64,000 bases of DNA. It comes from Mesorhizobium sp. M1D.F.Ca.ET.043.01.1.1 (GTDB lineage: Bacteria; Pseudomonadota; Alphaproteobacteria; Rhizobiales; Rhizobiaceae). Shown here piece by piece: positions 8,880 through 17,476 of this stretch (position 1 is the first letter of the stretch; each line of letters begins with the position of its first letter). The stretch spans positions 4,849,001 through 4,913,000 of the forward strand of contig NZ_CP034444.1 of assembly GCF_003952385.1 (NCBI RefSeq), in the 5' to 3' direction. The translations under genes and the position numbers were made by a program. Under the pieces are notes generated by a model that was not told the origin of the DNA, made no database searches, and saw only the letters and a program-made list of their open reading frames with translations.

Positions 8880-9413
8880 ATGACTGAATCGACGACACCC
8901 GGGACCCGCCTCTGGACCCCGAAGGGTTTTCGCGAGGACGAATGGACCCATGCCGAAAGCGCCGAGGCGCTTGCGGGCAATGGCCGCTTCATCCTGCCGC
9001 TGCAGGTCTTCCTCGGGCTCGATGACGAGACCCGCAAGTCGGCCAAGGAGCGCATTGGCGTGCTCCTGCTGCCTGGCGACGAGCTCGACAAGATCGTCGG
9101 CCTGCTCGACCAGCTGTCGCTGGTGGCGCTCGCCTTTCCGGCGTTCAATGACGGCCGCTCCTTCTCCAAGGGCGAGCTGCTGCGCGCGCGGCATCACTTC
9201 AAGGGCGCGGTCCGCGCGACGGGCCAGGTGCTGGTCGACCAGCTGCCGCATATGCTGCGGCTTGGCTTCGACGAATTCGAGGTCTCCAATCCGGTGCTGT
9301 TGAAGCGGCTGGAGGAAGGGCGCACCGGCGGCCTGCCGGTCTATTACCAGCCGGCCGCGGAGCCGGAAGCCAAGGGCCCGAAATATTCCTGGCGGCGCAA
9401 GCGCCCCGGCTGA
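8880..9413 (+). CDS. DUF934 protein of the sulfite-reduction cluster
   Basis: This is a 177-residue soluble protein recognised as DUF934 by FPAFNDGRSFSKGELLR, followed by VRATGQVLVDQLPHMLRLGFDEFEV. It closes the cys operon 93 bases after cysH. The family occurs almost only with sulfite or nitrite reductase genes, but its reaction is not known. The ATG at 8880 is preferred to the overlapping upstream TTG. Residues after about 155 are charged and probably disordered. Confidence 0.87.
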   Translation: MTESTTPGTRLWTPKGFREDEWTHAESAEALAGNGRFILPLQVFLGLDDETRKSAKERIGVLLLPGDELDKIVGLLDQLSLVALAFPAFNDGRSFSKGELLRARHHFKGAVRATGQVLVDQLPHMLRLGFDEFEVSNPVLLKRLEEGRTGGLPVYYQPAAEPEAKGPKYSWRRKRPG

Positions 9414-9490
9414 CGCAGCGGCATCTTTACAAGACTCACCACGAGGTCTTCTCTCACAGGACGGACGGAAACATCCGCCGGGAGGGAACC

Positions 9491-11097
9491 ATGCGCTACG
9501 ACTATGTGATCGCCGGCGGCGGCTCCGCCGGCTCGACGCTTGCCGCCAGGCTTTCCGAAGACCCGTCGAAGACGGTGTGCCTGCTCGAAGCGGGAGGCGC
9601 CGGCAAGGACCTCCTGATCCGCGCGCCCGCGGGCATCATCGCGCTGCTGCCCGGACGGCCGAAGCTCAACAACTGGGCCTTCCAGACCGTGCCGCAGGAA
9701 GGTCTCAACGGCCGCAGGGGCTACCAGCCGCGCGGCAAGGCATTGGGCGGCTGCAGCGCCATCAACGCCATGCTCTATACGCGGGGCAACCGTCGCGACT
9801 ATGACGAATGGGCCGACCTCGGCTGCGACGGCTGGTCCTGGGACGAGGTATTGCCCTATTTCCGGCGCGCCGAAGGCAATCAGCGCGGCGCCGGTGTGCT
9901 GCATGGCGGCGAAGGGCGCTGAGGGTCGCCGAGCAGCAGGAGCCGCGCCCCATCTCGAAAGCCTTTGTCGAGGCCTGCGGCGAAAACCAGGTCAGGCGCA
10001 ACGACGATTTCAATGGGCCGGAGCAGGAAGGCGCTGGGCTCTACCAGGTCACGCAGTTCTGGGGCGAGCGCCGCAACGGCGAGCGCTGCTCGGCGGCCGC
10101 CGCCTACCTGCACCCGGCGATGAGCCGGCCTAATCTCACCGTCGTCACCGGGGCGCATGCGACGGGCGTCGTGCTCGACGGCAAGCGGGCCAAGGGCGTG
10201 CGGTATCGCATCGGCAAAGGCGAGGCGCTGGCGGAAGCCAGGCGCGAGGTCATCCTGTGCGGCGGAGCGTTCGGCTCGCCGCAACTGCTTCTCTTGTCCG
10301 GCATCGGTCCGGCGGTCGAGCTCGCGGCTCACGGCATTCCGCTCGTCCACGAGTTGCCCGGCGTCGGCAGGAACCTGCAGGACCATCTCGATTTCATCCT
10401 GGCCTGGAAGTCGCGGGAGACGGATCTGATGGGCATCGGCCTCACCGGCATGCCGGGGCTGGTCAGGCATATGCTGCGTTGGCGCAAGGATGGCACCGGC
10501 ATGATCGCCACGCCTTACGCCGAAGCCGGCGCCTTCCTAAAATCCGATCCTGCGATCGAGCGTCCCGATCTGCAATTGCATTTCTGCATCGCCATCGTCG
10601 ACGACCATGGCCGCAAGCTGCATATGGGCTACGGCTTTTCCTGTCATGTCTGCGTGCTGAGACCCTATTCGCGCGGCGAGGTGGGATTATCCGGCAGGGA
10701 CCCGCTGGCGCCGCCGCGCATCGACCCGCGCTTCCTCGAGGACGAGCGCGACGCCGATCTTCTGCTCAAGGGTGTTCGCATGACGCGCGCCATACTGGAG
10801 GCGCCGGCGCTGGCGAAGTATCGCAAGAAGGAGATCTATACGGCCGGCGCTTCCAGCGATGCCGAGCTGATGGCGCATATCAGAGCGCGCGCCGACACGA
10901 TCTATCACCCCGCCGGCACCTGCAAGATGGGTATCGACGACATGGCCGTGGTCGACCCGAACCTCAAGGTTCGCGGGCTGGAAGGGCTGCGCGTGGTCGA
11001 TGCCTCGGTGATGCCGACCCTGATCGGCGGCAATACCAACGCGCCGACGATCATGATCGCCGAGAAGGCTGCCGACATGATGCGGGCGGCTGCTTGA
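9491..11097 (+). pseudogene. GMC-family FAD oxidoreductase (choline dehydrogenase-like), single-base frameshift
   Basis: Two frames together encode a full-length (about 535-residue) GMC flavoprotein. Frame one (9491-9922, start preceded by GGAGGG) has the FAD-binding VIAGGGSAGS and the GMC signature GKALGGCSAINAM. It hits TGA at 9920-9922. The other frame resumes at [16 protein letters not shown] and continues through [17 protein letters not shown] and the C-terminal HPAGTCKMG and GGNTNAPT. One base is missing around 9914-9919; restoring one C would give GGEGPLRVAEQ. Everything else is intact, so this is either a recent mutation or a sequence error. The substrate is probably a small alcohol. 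Confidence 0.85.
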
Positions 11098-11148
11098 CCT
11101 CCGCCTGCTTGGTCAGACCAGCTTCGTGGAGTTTGTCGCGGGGCTAGT

Positions 11149-11181
11149 GCGTTTCACCGTTTCACGGAAACGGTGAAACGC
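11149..11181. repeat. Perfect 15-bp inverted repeat, terminator-like, downstream of the GMC gene
   Basis: GCGTTTCACCGTTTC at 11149-11163 is exactly complementary to 11167-11181 with a 3-base loop. TTGTTTTT follows at 11191-11198, so on the plus strand it could terminate GMC transcription. From memory, related palindromes are common between genes in Mesorhizobium, so it may equally be a copy of a dispersed palindromic element. Confidence 0.65.
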
Positions 11182-11190
11182 CCTATCTCC

Positions 11191-11243
11191 TTGTTTTTAC
11201 GCAATTCCGGACGGAAAACCGCCCACAATTTCCTGAAATTGCT
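11191..11243 (+). repeat. Dispersed rhizobial intergenic repeat, copy 1
   Basis: GCAATTCCGGACGGAAAACC at 11201-11220 and the following CCTGAAATTGCT resemble two other intergenic stretches of this window (17426-17475 and 49055-49087). It lies directly after the 15-bp palindrome. Confidence 0.6.
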
Positions 11244-11392
11244 CTGGCCGGCTTTCTCGCCTTGCCCGAGAGGTCGAATCGATCTGGTCTGACCAATTGA
11301 TCGATTTGCACTTCCTCTTCCGCCGTCTTGCCCTTAGGATAGGGCTATAATTTCACACCTCGAAATAAATAGCTGTCAAGGGAGGACCCGGC

Positions 11393-12013
11393 ATGGCAGG
11401 CAAGAAGATATTGATGCTCGTTGGCGAGTTCAGCGAGGAATACGAGATTTTTGTCTTTGAGCAGGCCATGCACGCGGTCGGCCACACCGTCCATGTCGTG
11501 TGCCCCGACAAGAAGGCCGGCGACGTGCTCAAGACCTCGCTGCACGATTTCGAGGGCCACCAGACCTATACCGAAAAGCTCGGCCACGACTATATACTCA
11601 ACAAGACCTTCGCCGAGGTGGACCCCGCGGACTATGACGCGGTCTACGCGGCCGGCGGGCGCGGGCCGGAATATATCCGCATCGACAAGCGCGTGCAGGC
11701 GCTGGTCAGGCACTTCCATGAAACCGGCAAGCCGATCTTCACCATCTGCCACGGCGTGCAGATCCTGATCGCGGTCGACGGCGTGGTGCGCGGCAGGGAA
11801 GTGGCGGCGCTGCACTATTGCGAGCCCGAGGTGACGCTCGCCGGCGGCACCTATATCGACGTCGCTCCGACCGGCGTGCATGTCGACGGCAATCTGGTGT
11901 CGGCAAAGGGATGGCCCGGTCTTGCCGCCTTCATGCGGGAATGCCTGAAGGTGCTCGGCACCGAGGTCCGTCACGGCGAAGCGCTGATGCGCGACCAGCG
12001 CAAGGCAGCCTGA
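11393..12013 (+). CDS. DJ-1/PfpI family protein (class I glutamine amidotransferase-like)
   Basis: This is a 206-residue cytoplasmic protein of the DJ-1/PfpI superfamily. The nucleophile elbow is C119 in TICHGVQ, with H120 next to it and an acidic residue near position 16-18 (EFSEEYE). Members act as glyoxalase/deglycase, protease-like or chaperone proteins, and the exact activity cannot be assigned. The start is supported by GGAGG eight bases upstream. The neighbours do not suggest a pathway. Confidence 0.85.
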   Translation: MAGKKILMLVGEFSEEYEIFVFEQAMHAVGHTVHVVCPDKKAGDVLKTSLHDFEGHQTYTEKLGHDYILNKTFAEVDPADYDAVYAAGGRGPEYIRIDKRVQALVRHFHETGKPIFTICHGVQILIAVDGVVRGREVAALHYCEPEVTLAGGTYIDVAPTGVHVDGNLVSAKGWPGLAAFMRECLKVLGTEVRHGEALMRDQRKAA

Positions 12014-12063
12014 CCTCTATCTGCGCCTCGCGCCGCGCGTTTCAAGCTGTTGGGGGCGGCAGT

Positions 12064-12264
12064 CTACAGACGTCGTTCCCCACCCATTTTGTCTGCCTCG
12101 GCACCCTCCAGGCGGTCGAGCAGGTCCGTGAGCCGCTTGGGCATCTCCTTCTCCAGGCGGAAAGCCGGCAGCGTGCGCAGGAAGCGCTTCGTCGCTTCCG
12201 CGCCGACCTGGCGCCGGATATCGTGGGCGAGTCTGGCGCGCCTTTCTGCATTGTTGCCGGTCAT
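12064..12264 (-). CDS. Small conserved-looking hypothetical protein
   Basis: This 66-residue soluble protein is strongly charged and helical (ERRARLAHDIRRQ, ATKRFLRTLPAF, LTDLLDRLEGAE). It lies on the minus strand between the PfpI gene and the grpE promoter. The ATG at 12264 was chosen over an upstream in-frame codon because the protein then begins at the first helix; the ribosome-binding site is weak. I do not recognise a family. Its amphipathic composition and lack of other coding signal here support a real gene. Confidence 0.55.
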   Translation of the reverse strand: MTGNNAERRARLAHDIRRQVGAEATKRFLRTLPAFRLEKEMPKRLTDLLDRLEGAEADKMGGERRL

Positions 12265-12411
12265 GGTCCCAAAATCCTGTGTCGGCTTCGAAACTCTCGC
12301 AGCCAGCAATGGTTCCCGTATCAGTCCTCAGAGGCAAGCAAAGCCGTCCGGTACGGTAAAATTTGAATTAATTTGGAACGATCGGGAGAAGGCCGCCAAC
12401 GGTGCTTGCCC

Positions 12412-12440
12412 CTTGATTTTTGGCCCTCAAACCTCGATAT
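12412..12440 (+). promoter_or_regulatory. Sigma-32 (RpoH)-type promoter of grpE
   Basis: CTTGAT at 12412-12417 and CGATAT at 12435-12440 are separated by 17 bases. The rhizobial RpoH consensus as I know it is CTTGAA-N17-CCATAT, so each box differs at one base. The grpE ATG is 41 bases downstream of the -10 box. Confidence 0.7.
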
Positions 12441-12481
12441 CGGGCGCAAATCCAAACCAATCCGAATAACGGGAAACGGCG

Positions 12482-13132
12482 ATGAGCGACCAGGCAAAAG
12501 ACGAACGCGCGCCCGAGGAAATCGAAGCCAACCAGGCTTCCGGTGCCAAGGCTCCCGGCGAACGTGCGGAAGGCGGCGTCGACGGCGACTATGAAGCGCT
12601 CGTGCGGCTGCTGAAGGAAAACGAGGAACTGAAGGACCGCGCGCTTCGCGTCGCGGCCGAAATGGAGAACCTGCGGCGCCGCACGGCGCGCGACATGCAT
12701 GACGCGCGCACCTACGCGGTGGCCAATTTCGCGCGCGACATGCTGTCGGTGTCTGACAATCTGCGCCGCGCGCTCGACGCCATTCCGGCCGAGGCCAAGG
12801 CCTCCGGCGATGCCGGCTTCAAGGCGCTGATCGAGGGCGTCGACCTCACCGAGCGCGCCATGCTGTCGGCGCTGGAGCGACACGGCGTGAAGAAGCTTGC
12901 GCCGGAAGGCGAGAAGTTCGACCCGAACTTCCACCAGGCGATGTTCGAGGTGCCCAACCCCGACGTTCCGGCCGGCACCGTCGTCCAGGTCGTGCAGCCG
13001 GGCTATTCGATCGGCGAGCGCGTGCTGCGGCCGGCGATGGTCGGCGTCTCCAAGGGCGGCCCGAAGGCTGCCGCGGCCGAGGCGCCGGTCGAGCCGGGTC
13101 CGGTGAACGAGCAGGCTGAGAAGGATGCGTGA
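12482..13132 (+). CDS. grpE: GrpE, nucleotide exchange factor of DnaK
   Basis: This 216-residue cytoplasmic cochaperone accelerates ADP release from DnaK. A charged disordered N-terminus (1-40) precedes a long coiled coil ([27 protein letters not shown]) and the beta-wing domain with the family signature [23 protein letters not shown]. Residues after about 190 form an Ala/Glu-rich tail. A good RpoH-type promoter lies just upstream. hrcA, its common neighbour elsewhere, is not adjacent here. It is followed by the first GCGAATAG repeat island. Confidence 0.95.
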   Translation: MSDQAKDERAPEEIEANQASGAKAPGERAEGGVDGDYEALVRLLKENEELKDRALRVAAEMENLRRRTARDMHDARTYAVANFARDMLSVSDNLRRALDAIPAEAKASGDAGFKALIEGVDLTERAMLSALERHGVKKLAPEGEKFDPNFHQAMFEVPNPDVPAGTVVQVVQPGYSIGERVLRPAMVGVSKGGPKAAAAEAPVEPGPVNEQAEKDA

Positions 13133-13234
13133 TAGCGAATAGGGAGTAGTGAGTAGCGAATAGGGAAGCAGGCTACCAACCGCACTGCTTCGTGGTATTC
13201 ACTACTATCCGCTATTCGCTATTCGCTACTCGCT
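13133..13234. repeat. GCGAATAG-type repeat island with inverted arms, after grpE
   Basis: Copies of GCGAATAG/GTAGTGAGTAG at 13133-13166 face complementary copies (CTATTCGCTATTCGCTACTCGC) at 13197-13234. The arms could form an imperfect hairpin of about 30 bases. The island fills nearly all the space between grpE and the next gene. Confidence 0.65.
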
Positions 13235-13240
13235 CACCCA

Positions 13241-13873
13241 ATGAATCCCATCGAGCTGCTCGACTATGCCGGCGTCGCGGTCTTCGCGGCGACGGGCGCG
13301 CTTGCCGCGTCGCGCAAGGAGCTCGACATCATCGGTTTCCTGTTCCTGGCCAGCGTCACCGGCATCGGCGGCGGGACGCTTCGCGACGTCATCCTCAACC
13401 TGCCGGTGTTCTGGGTCGCCAATAGCGGCTATGTGATGATCTGCGCCGTTGTCGCAGTGCTTGTCTTCTTCAGCGCCCATCGCGTTGAATCGCGCTACAA
13501 GCTGCTGCTCTGGCTCGACGCGATCGGGCTTGCCGCCTTCGCGGTGATGGGGGCGGCAAAGGGCCTGGCGATCACCGGCTCGCCGGTCGTGTCCGTCATC
13601 ACCGGAGTGCTCACAGCGACCTCCGGCGGCATATTACGCGACCTTCTCGCCGGCGAGCCCTCCGTGCTTTTGAGACCCGAAATCTACGTCACGGCCGCGC
13701 TCGCGGGCGCCGCGCTCTTCACGCTTTGCGATCTTGCCGGCATGCCGGCACTCCCATCCAGCCTGCTCGGCTTCGCGGCGGCTTTCCTGGTGCGCGGTGG
13801 GGCGCTCAAGTTCGGCTGGTCGTTCCCGGCCTATAAGAGCCGGCCCGGGCGAAGGCCGGAGGATATTCCGTGA
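13241..13873 (+). CDS. Trimeric intracellular cation channel (TRIC/UPF0126) family membrane protein
   Basis: This 210-residue inner-membrane protein has about seven hydrophobic segments. It contains the two internally repeated glycine-rich motifs of the family, FAATGALAASRKELD with GIGGGTLRDVIL in the first half and VMGAAKGLAITG with ATSGGILRDLLAGE in the second. Bacterial homologues form trimeric K+-permeable channels, though the physiological role in this organism is unknown. The gene sits between two islands of the same short repeat, which isolates it from grpE and olsB. Confidence 0.88.
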   Translation: MNPIELLDYAGVAVFAATGALAASRKELDIIGFLFLASVTGIGGGTLRDVILNLPVFWVANSGYVMICAVVAVLVFFSAHRVESRYKLLLWLDAIGLAAFAVMGAAKGLAITGSPVVSVITGVLTATSGGILRDLLAGEPSVLLRPEIYVTAALAGAALFTLCDLAGMPALPSSLLGFAAAFLVRGGALKFGWSFPAYKSRPGRRPEDIP

Positions 13874-13986
13874 GCGAGCGAATAGTGAATAGTAGGGATT
13901 GAACGGACAGGGTCCCGCCACTTTCTTCTATTCGCAATTCGCAATTCGCAATTCGCAATTCGCAATTCGCAATTCGCTATTCGCTA
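13874..13986. repeat. Tandem heptamer array (TTCGCAA) with inverted flank, between convergent genes
   Basis: Six copies of TTCGCAA run from 13931 to 13972, followed by two of TTCGCTA to 13986, in perfect 7-base register. GCGAATAGTGAATAG at about 13880 is roughly complementary to the array. The last unit supplies the stop codon (CTA at 13984-13986, minus strand) of the acyltransferase gene. Confidence 0.8.
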
Positions 13987-14868
13987 TGCAGCGAAGCGCT
14001 GCCCTTCACCGCCATAGTAGTTGACGTAGCGGGCGCCGATTTCCTTGACCGGCATGACGACGAAGACGTCGACCGTGGAAAATTCGTGGTCGATGACGCA
14101 GCCGTCGCCGATGCGCGCGCCGACGCGCAGATAGCCCTTGACCAGCGGCGGCATGGCGGCGATCGCGGCCTTGGCGTTGACCGCCTCGATCGGCATCAGG
14201 TCCATCGAGCAGTAGCGGCCGGCCACCGCCCGGACATCCCAGGCCTGGTCGGTGCGGCAATGATGCGCGAGATAGGTCAGCGCCTCGGCATGCGCGGCGG
14301 GCACGATGCCGTGGAAGGAGGCGCAACCGGTCATCACGCCGATGCCATAGTGGTTGATATAGGCCCAGATGCCTTGCCAGAGCGCCTCGATGGTCCGCTT
14401 GGAGCGGTATTCCGGCAGGACGCAGGAGCGGCCGAGCTCGAGGAAGCGCTGGCCGGGATGGCGCGCGACCAGCTTGGTCAGCTCGAACTCGCCCTCGGAG
14501 TAGAACCCGCCCGCGGCCGTGGCGATCTCCTGCCGCAGTAGGCGATAGGTGCCGACGATGCGGCGGTGCTCGGGGCCCGGAAGCGAGGTGTCGAAAACCA
14601 GGAGATGGTCGCAGAGCGGGTCGAAGCGGTCTGCATCGCGCCGGTCCTGCGCCTGGAACAGATCCTTCCTCGCGCCAAGCTCGTCATAGAATACCCGGTA
14701 GCGCACTTCCTGGGCGGCCGCGATCTCGGCCTCGTTGCGGGCGAGCCGCACTTCAAGATTGCCGATGCGGCCCAGCGGTGCGCCGTTTGCGACGGAGTCG
14801 GCGGTGCGAGCGCCGAGCAGGGCGCTGGCGTTCGGCCGAGCATCGCATTCAGGCATGACTGTATGCAC
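13984..14868 (-). CDS. olsB: Ornithine-acyl-ACP N-acyltransferase, OlsB type
   Basis: This 294-residue protein matches OlsB in size and motifs. OlsB transfers a 3-hydroxyacyl chain from ACP to ornithine, the first step of ornithine-lipid synthesis at the inner membrane. Visible hallmarks are VRLARNEAEIAAAQEVRYRVFY, the DxFDxxCDHLLV region, FLELGRSCVLPEYRS and MTGCASFHG. The partner OlsA is not beside it, as in Sinorhizobium. A candidate PHO box lies 51 bases upstream, matching the known phosphate-starvation control. The alternative is a general GNAT-like hemolysin-family acyltransferase. Confidence 0.85.
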   Translation of the reverse strand: MHTVMPECDARPNASALLGARTADSVANGAPLGRIGNLEVRLARNEAEIAAAQEVRYRVFYDELGARKDLFQAQDRRDADRFDPLCDHLLVFDTSLPGPEHRRIVGTYRLLRQEIATAAGGFYSEGEFELTKLVARHPGQRFLELGRSCVLPEYRSKRTIEALWQGIWAYINHYGIGVMTGCASFHGIVPAAHAEALTYLAHHCRTDQAWDVRAVAGRYCSMDLMPIEAVNAKAAIAAMPPLVKGYLRVGARIGDGCVIDHEFSTVDVFVVMPVKEIGARYVNYYGGEGQRFAA

Positions 14869-14919
14869 GAGTGATTCTCCTTCGAGCCATCCCTCTTGGC
14901 ACGGGGATACGGTGTAGGT

Positions 14920-14937
14920 GCAACAGGATTGTGACAG
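14920..14937 (-). promoter_or_regulatory. Candidate PHO box upstream of olsB
   Basis: Read on the minus strand, CTGTCAC-AATC-CTGTTGC resembles the PhoB tandem site CTGTCAT-N4-CTGTCAT: six of seven bases in the first half and four or five in the second. It lies 51 bases before the olsB start. Confidence 0.55.
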
Positions 14938-15054
14938 TACCGTGATACGGCGGGCCCGGCAATACTTCGTCGGCTGGGCAATACCCTCAACCGGCTATCT
15001 TACGGCTGTGAAAGCCAAGCAATCCAAGGCGTTCGGGAAAGTCTAAAAAATTCG

Positions 15055-17334
15055 TTACGCCGCAGCCTGGCTCTCGACGGCCTGGACGAGCGCATCGGGG
15101 TCGAGAGGCTTGGTGACGAAGCCGCTGGCGCCATGGGCCAGCACGGTGTGGCGCGTCTTTTCCTGGCTGTCGGCCGAAAGCACCATGATCGGGACCGGCG
15201 GCACGGCAAGCGCTTCCTCATGGCGGCGGATGGCAGCGATCGCGTCCAGCCCGTCCATCACCGGCATGTGCAGGTCCATCAGGACGACGTCGAAACGATG
15301 CTTGAGGCCGGCATCGGTGACGGCCTCGACCGCAGCCTTGCCGTTGCCGACAATCCTGACGCGATGTCCGGCCTTGAGAAGCGTGGCGCGGGCAAGCATT
15401 GCGTTGATGTCGTTGTCCTCGGCGATCAGCACGGACAGGCCCTGGTCGCGGCGGCGGGCGGACGTGGCGCCACGCGGCTGCGGCTGCGGCTCGGCGGGTG
15501 CCGGCACATGGCTGGTCAACAGCACGCGCAGCAGCGTTTCGCCGCGCACCGGCCGGGCGAGGAACGTCGCGTAGCCGTTGGCGCGGAATTCGCCGAGCAT
15601 GCCGCGATCGGCGGGTGCGATCAGGGTGACGGCCTCGCAGTCGACAAAACCGCTCTGACGCAGCCGCTTGAGCAGGCGGCCGTCGCTGTTCTCGAGCGCG
15701 GCGTCGACCAGAAGCACGTTGCAGCCGGCGGCGAAGGCGGCGGCCTGGTCCGGCGTGGCCGCAATCTCGACGCCGCCGCCATGCGCGCGGATGGTGCGGG
15801 CGATGGCGTCGGCCTCGACGGCGTTCCTGGATACGATCACCGCGCGCCGGTCGGAAAGGATGCTCCGGCGATATTGCGGCGGTTCGGTTGCCGCGGTCGC
15901 CGGGATGTCGAAGATGAATTCGGACCCTTCGCCGAGCCGGCTCGAAACCGAGATCGTGCCGCCCATGGCGATCACCAGCCGCTTGGATATGGCTAGGCCG
16001 AGACCCGCGCCGCCATGCACCCTGGTCGAAGTGCCGTCGGATTGCTCGAATTCCTCGAAGATGCGCTCCATATCCTCCTCGCGCAGCCCCGGACCGGTGT
16101 CGGCGATGGTGAAGCAGATGCGGTCCGTGCTCTCGCTGCGGGCGCGCGAGACAGTGAGCAGCACGCCTCCCGCGTCGGTGAACTTGACGGCGTTGCCGAT
16201 GAGGTTGAGCAGCACCTGGCGCACGCGGCCGGGGTCGGCGGTGATCATCTGCGGCACGTCGGGCTCGACATGGCAGCCGAGGCCGATGTTCTTGGAGAAG
16301 GCCTTCGCCGCCAGCAGCTCGATGATGTTGTCGGCGATCTCGCGCAGCGACGTCGGCTGCGGCTCGGGATCGAAGCGGCCGGCCTCGATCTTGGAATAGT
16401 CGAGCAGGTCCTCGATCAGCGCAAGTAGCGAGCTTGCGGATGTCGAGACGGCGCCGACATAGGTGCGCTGCTCGGGCGACAGGTCGGTGTCGGCAAGCAG
16501 CTTCGCCATGCCCATGATGCCGTTCATCGGCGTGCGGATCTCGTGGCTGACTGTGGCAAGGAAGCGCGACTTGGCCTGGCTGGCGTATTCGGCCCGCTCG
16601 CGGGCGGTGATCAGCGAGGATTCAGCGCGCTTGCGGGCGGTGATGTCGCGGGCGATCGCCCGGTGCGAAACAGTGCCGGTCTCCCTGTCGCGCACCGAGA
16701 GCTCGATCCAGGAGAACCAGCGCGGCCCGTTCGGCGTGCGGATGGCGACGTCGGTGGAGCTCAGGCATTCATGGTCCGAGAAGGCGGCGTCGGGCACGAC
16801 GCCCACGTCTATGCCGAGCTCGGAAAGCGTCTTGCCGGCGAGATCGCGCTGATCCGTGTCGACGAGCGAGGCGAACACCTTGTTGGCGTAGACGATGTGC
16901 CCGTCGCGGTCGCGATGCACGACGAGATCGCCGAGCGCATCGATCAGGCCGCGAAAACGCTCCTCGCTTTCCTGCATCTCCCACATGCGGTCGGCGAGCG
17001 TCTCGATCTCGGCGCGGCTGCGGGCGGCCGTCTCGTCGAGAAGTAGAGCGGCGCGGCGCTCGGTGCGCTGGTTGCGCAGATGCATCATCAGGCCGCCCAG
17101 GCCAGTCGCCAGCAGGCCGATGGTGATGAAGATCGGCGCTCCGGTGAGGTGCGCCAGCCCGGCCAGCACGATGATCGCGACGACCGTCAGGAACGACAGG
17201 CCTTCGCGGCTGGCCGGCGGCAATTCGGGAGCCAGCGGCGGCGCGATAAGCACCTGCCGCTTCGGCGTGTCCGGACCCAGCCCGTCATCGCCTGCGGTCT
17301 TGCTGTCCTGTCTGAAGTCGGAGTCCGCGAACAT
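15055..17334 (-). CDS. Hybrid sensor histidine kinase / response regulator with PAS domain
   Basis: This is a 759-residue inner-membrane signalling protein. Two hydrophobic segments (about 47-63 and 67-86) are followed by a coiled coil, a PAS domain (about 122-240) and a dimerisation/phosphoacceptor domain with H264 in [10 protein letters not shown]. The HATPase domain has [29 protein letters not shown] and [13 protein letters not shown] degenerate pseudo-receiver follows, then a complete C-terminal receiver (about 637-757) with the acceptor Asp in [13 protein letters not shown]. It stands alone and no output regulator is adjacent. The signal is unknown. Confidence 0.9.
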   Translation of the reverse strand: MFADSDFRQDSKTAGDDGLGPDTPKRQVLIAPPLAPELPPASREGLSFLTVVAIIVLAGLAHLTGAPIFITIGLLATGLGGLMMHLRNQRTERRAALLLDETAARSRAEIETLADRMWEMQESEERFRGLIDALGDLVVHRDRDGHIVYANKVFASLVDTDQRDLAGKTLSELGIDVGVVPDAAFSDHECLSSTDVAIRTPNGPRWFSWIELSVRDRETGTVSHRAIARDITARKRAESSLITARERAEYASQAKSRFLATVSHEIRTPMNGIMGMAKLLADTDLSPEQRTYVGAVSTSASSLLALIEDLLDYSKIEAGRFDPEPQPTSLREIADNIIELLAAKAFSKNIGLGCHVEPDVPQMITADPGRVRQVLLNLIGNAVKFTDAGGVLLTVSRARSESTDRICFTIADTGPGLREEDMERIFEEFEQSDGTSTRVHGGAGLGLAISKRLVIAMGGTISVSSRLGEGSEFIFDIPATAATEPPQYRRSILSDRRAVIVSRNAVEADAIARTIRAHGGGVEIAATPDQAAAFAAGCNVLLVDAALENSDGRLLKRLRQSGFVDCEAVTLIAPADRGMLGEFRANGYATFLARPVRGETLLRVLLTSHVPAPAEPQPQPRGATSARRRDQGLSVLIAEDNDINAMLARATLLKAGHRVRIVGNGKAAVEAVTDAGLKHRFDVVLMDLHMPVMDGLDAIAAIRRHEEALAVPPVPIMVLSADSQEKTRHTVLAHGASGFVTKPLDPDALVQAVESQAAA

Positions 17335-17425
17335 GCGGGAAACCTTGCCAGACAGAGATTATGGAAGACTGGGGCGGATCGTTCGAATTTTAGTCGTCTG
17401 AGCCAATTCGGGCGGTTTCTGCGCG

Positions 17426-17475
17426 TTTTGGCGCAATTCCGCACGGAAAACCGCCGAACGCTTCTCCTGGAAGGC
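17426..17475 (+). repeat. Dispersed rhizobial intergenic repeat, copy 2
   Basis: GCAATTCCGCACGGAAAACC at 17433-17452, preceded by GTTTTGGC and followed by CTTCTCCTGGAAGGCACT, aligns with copy 1. It sits between the kinase start and the end of the acuI-type gene. Confidence 0.6.
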
Positions 17476-17476
17476 A

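Noticed and set aside
13928..13990. Possible CRISPR array
   Set aside because: Units are 7 bases with no spacers; this is a simple tandem repeat.
14897..14915. Sigma-54 promoter before olsB (TTGGCACGGGG)
   Set aside because: The -24-like TGGCAC is not followed by a TTGC box at the required spacing.
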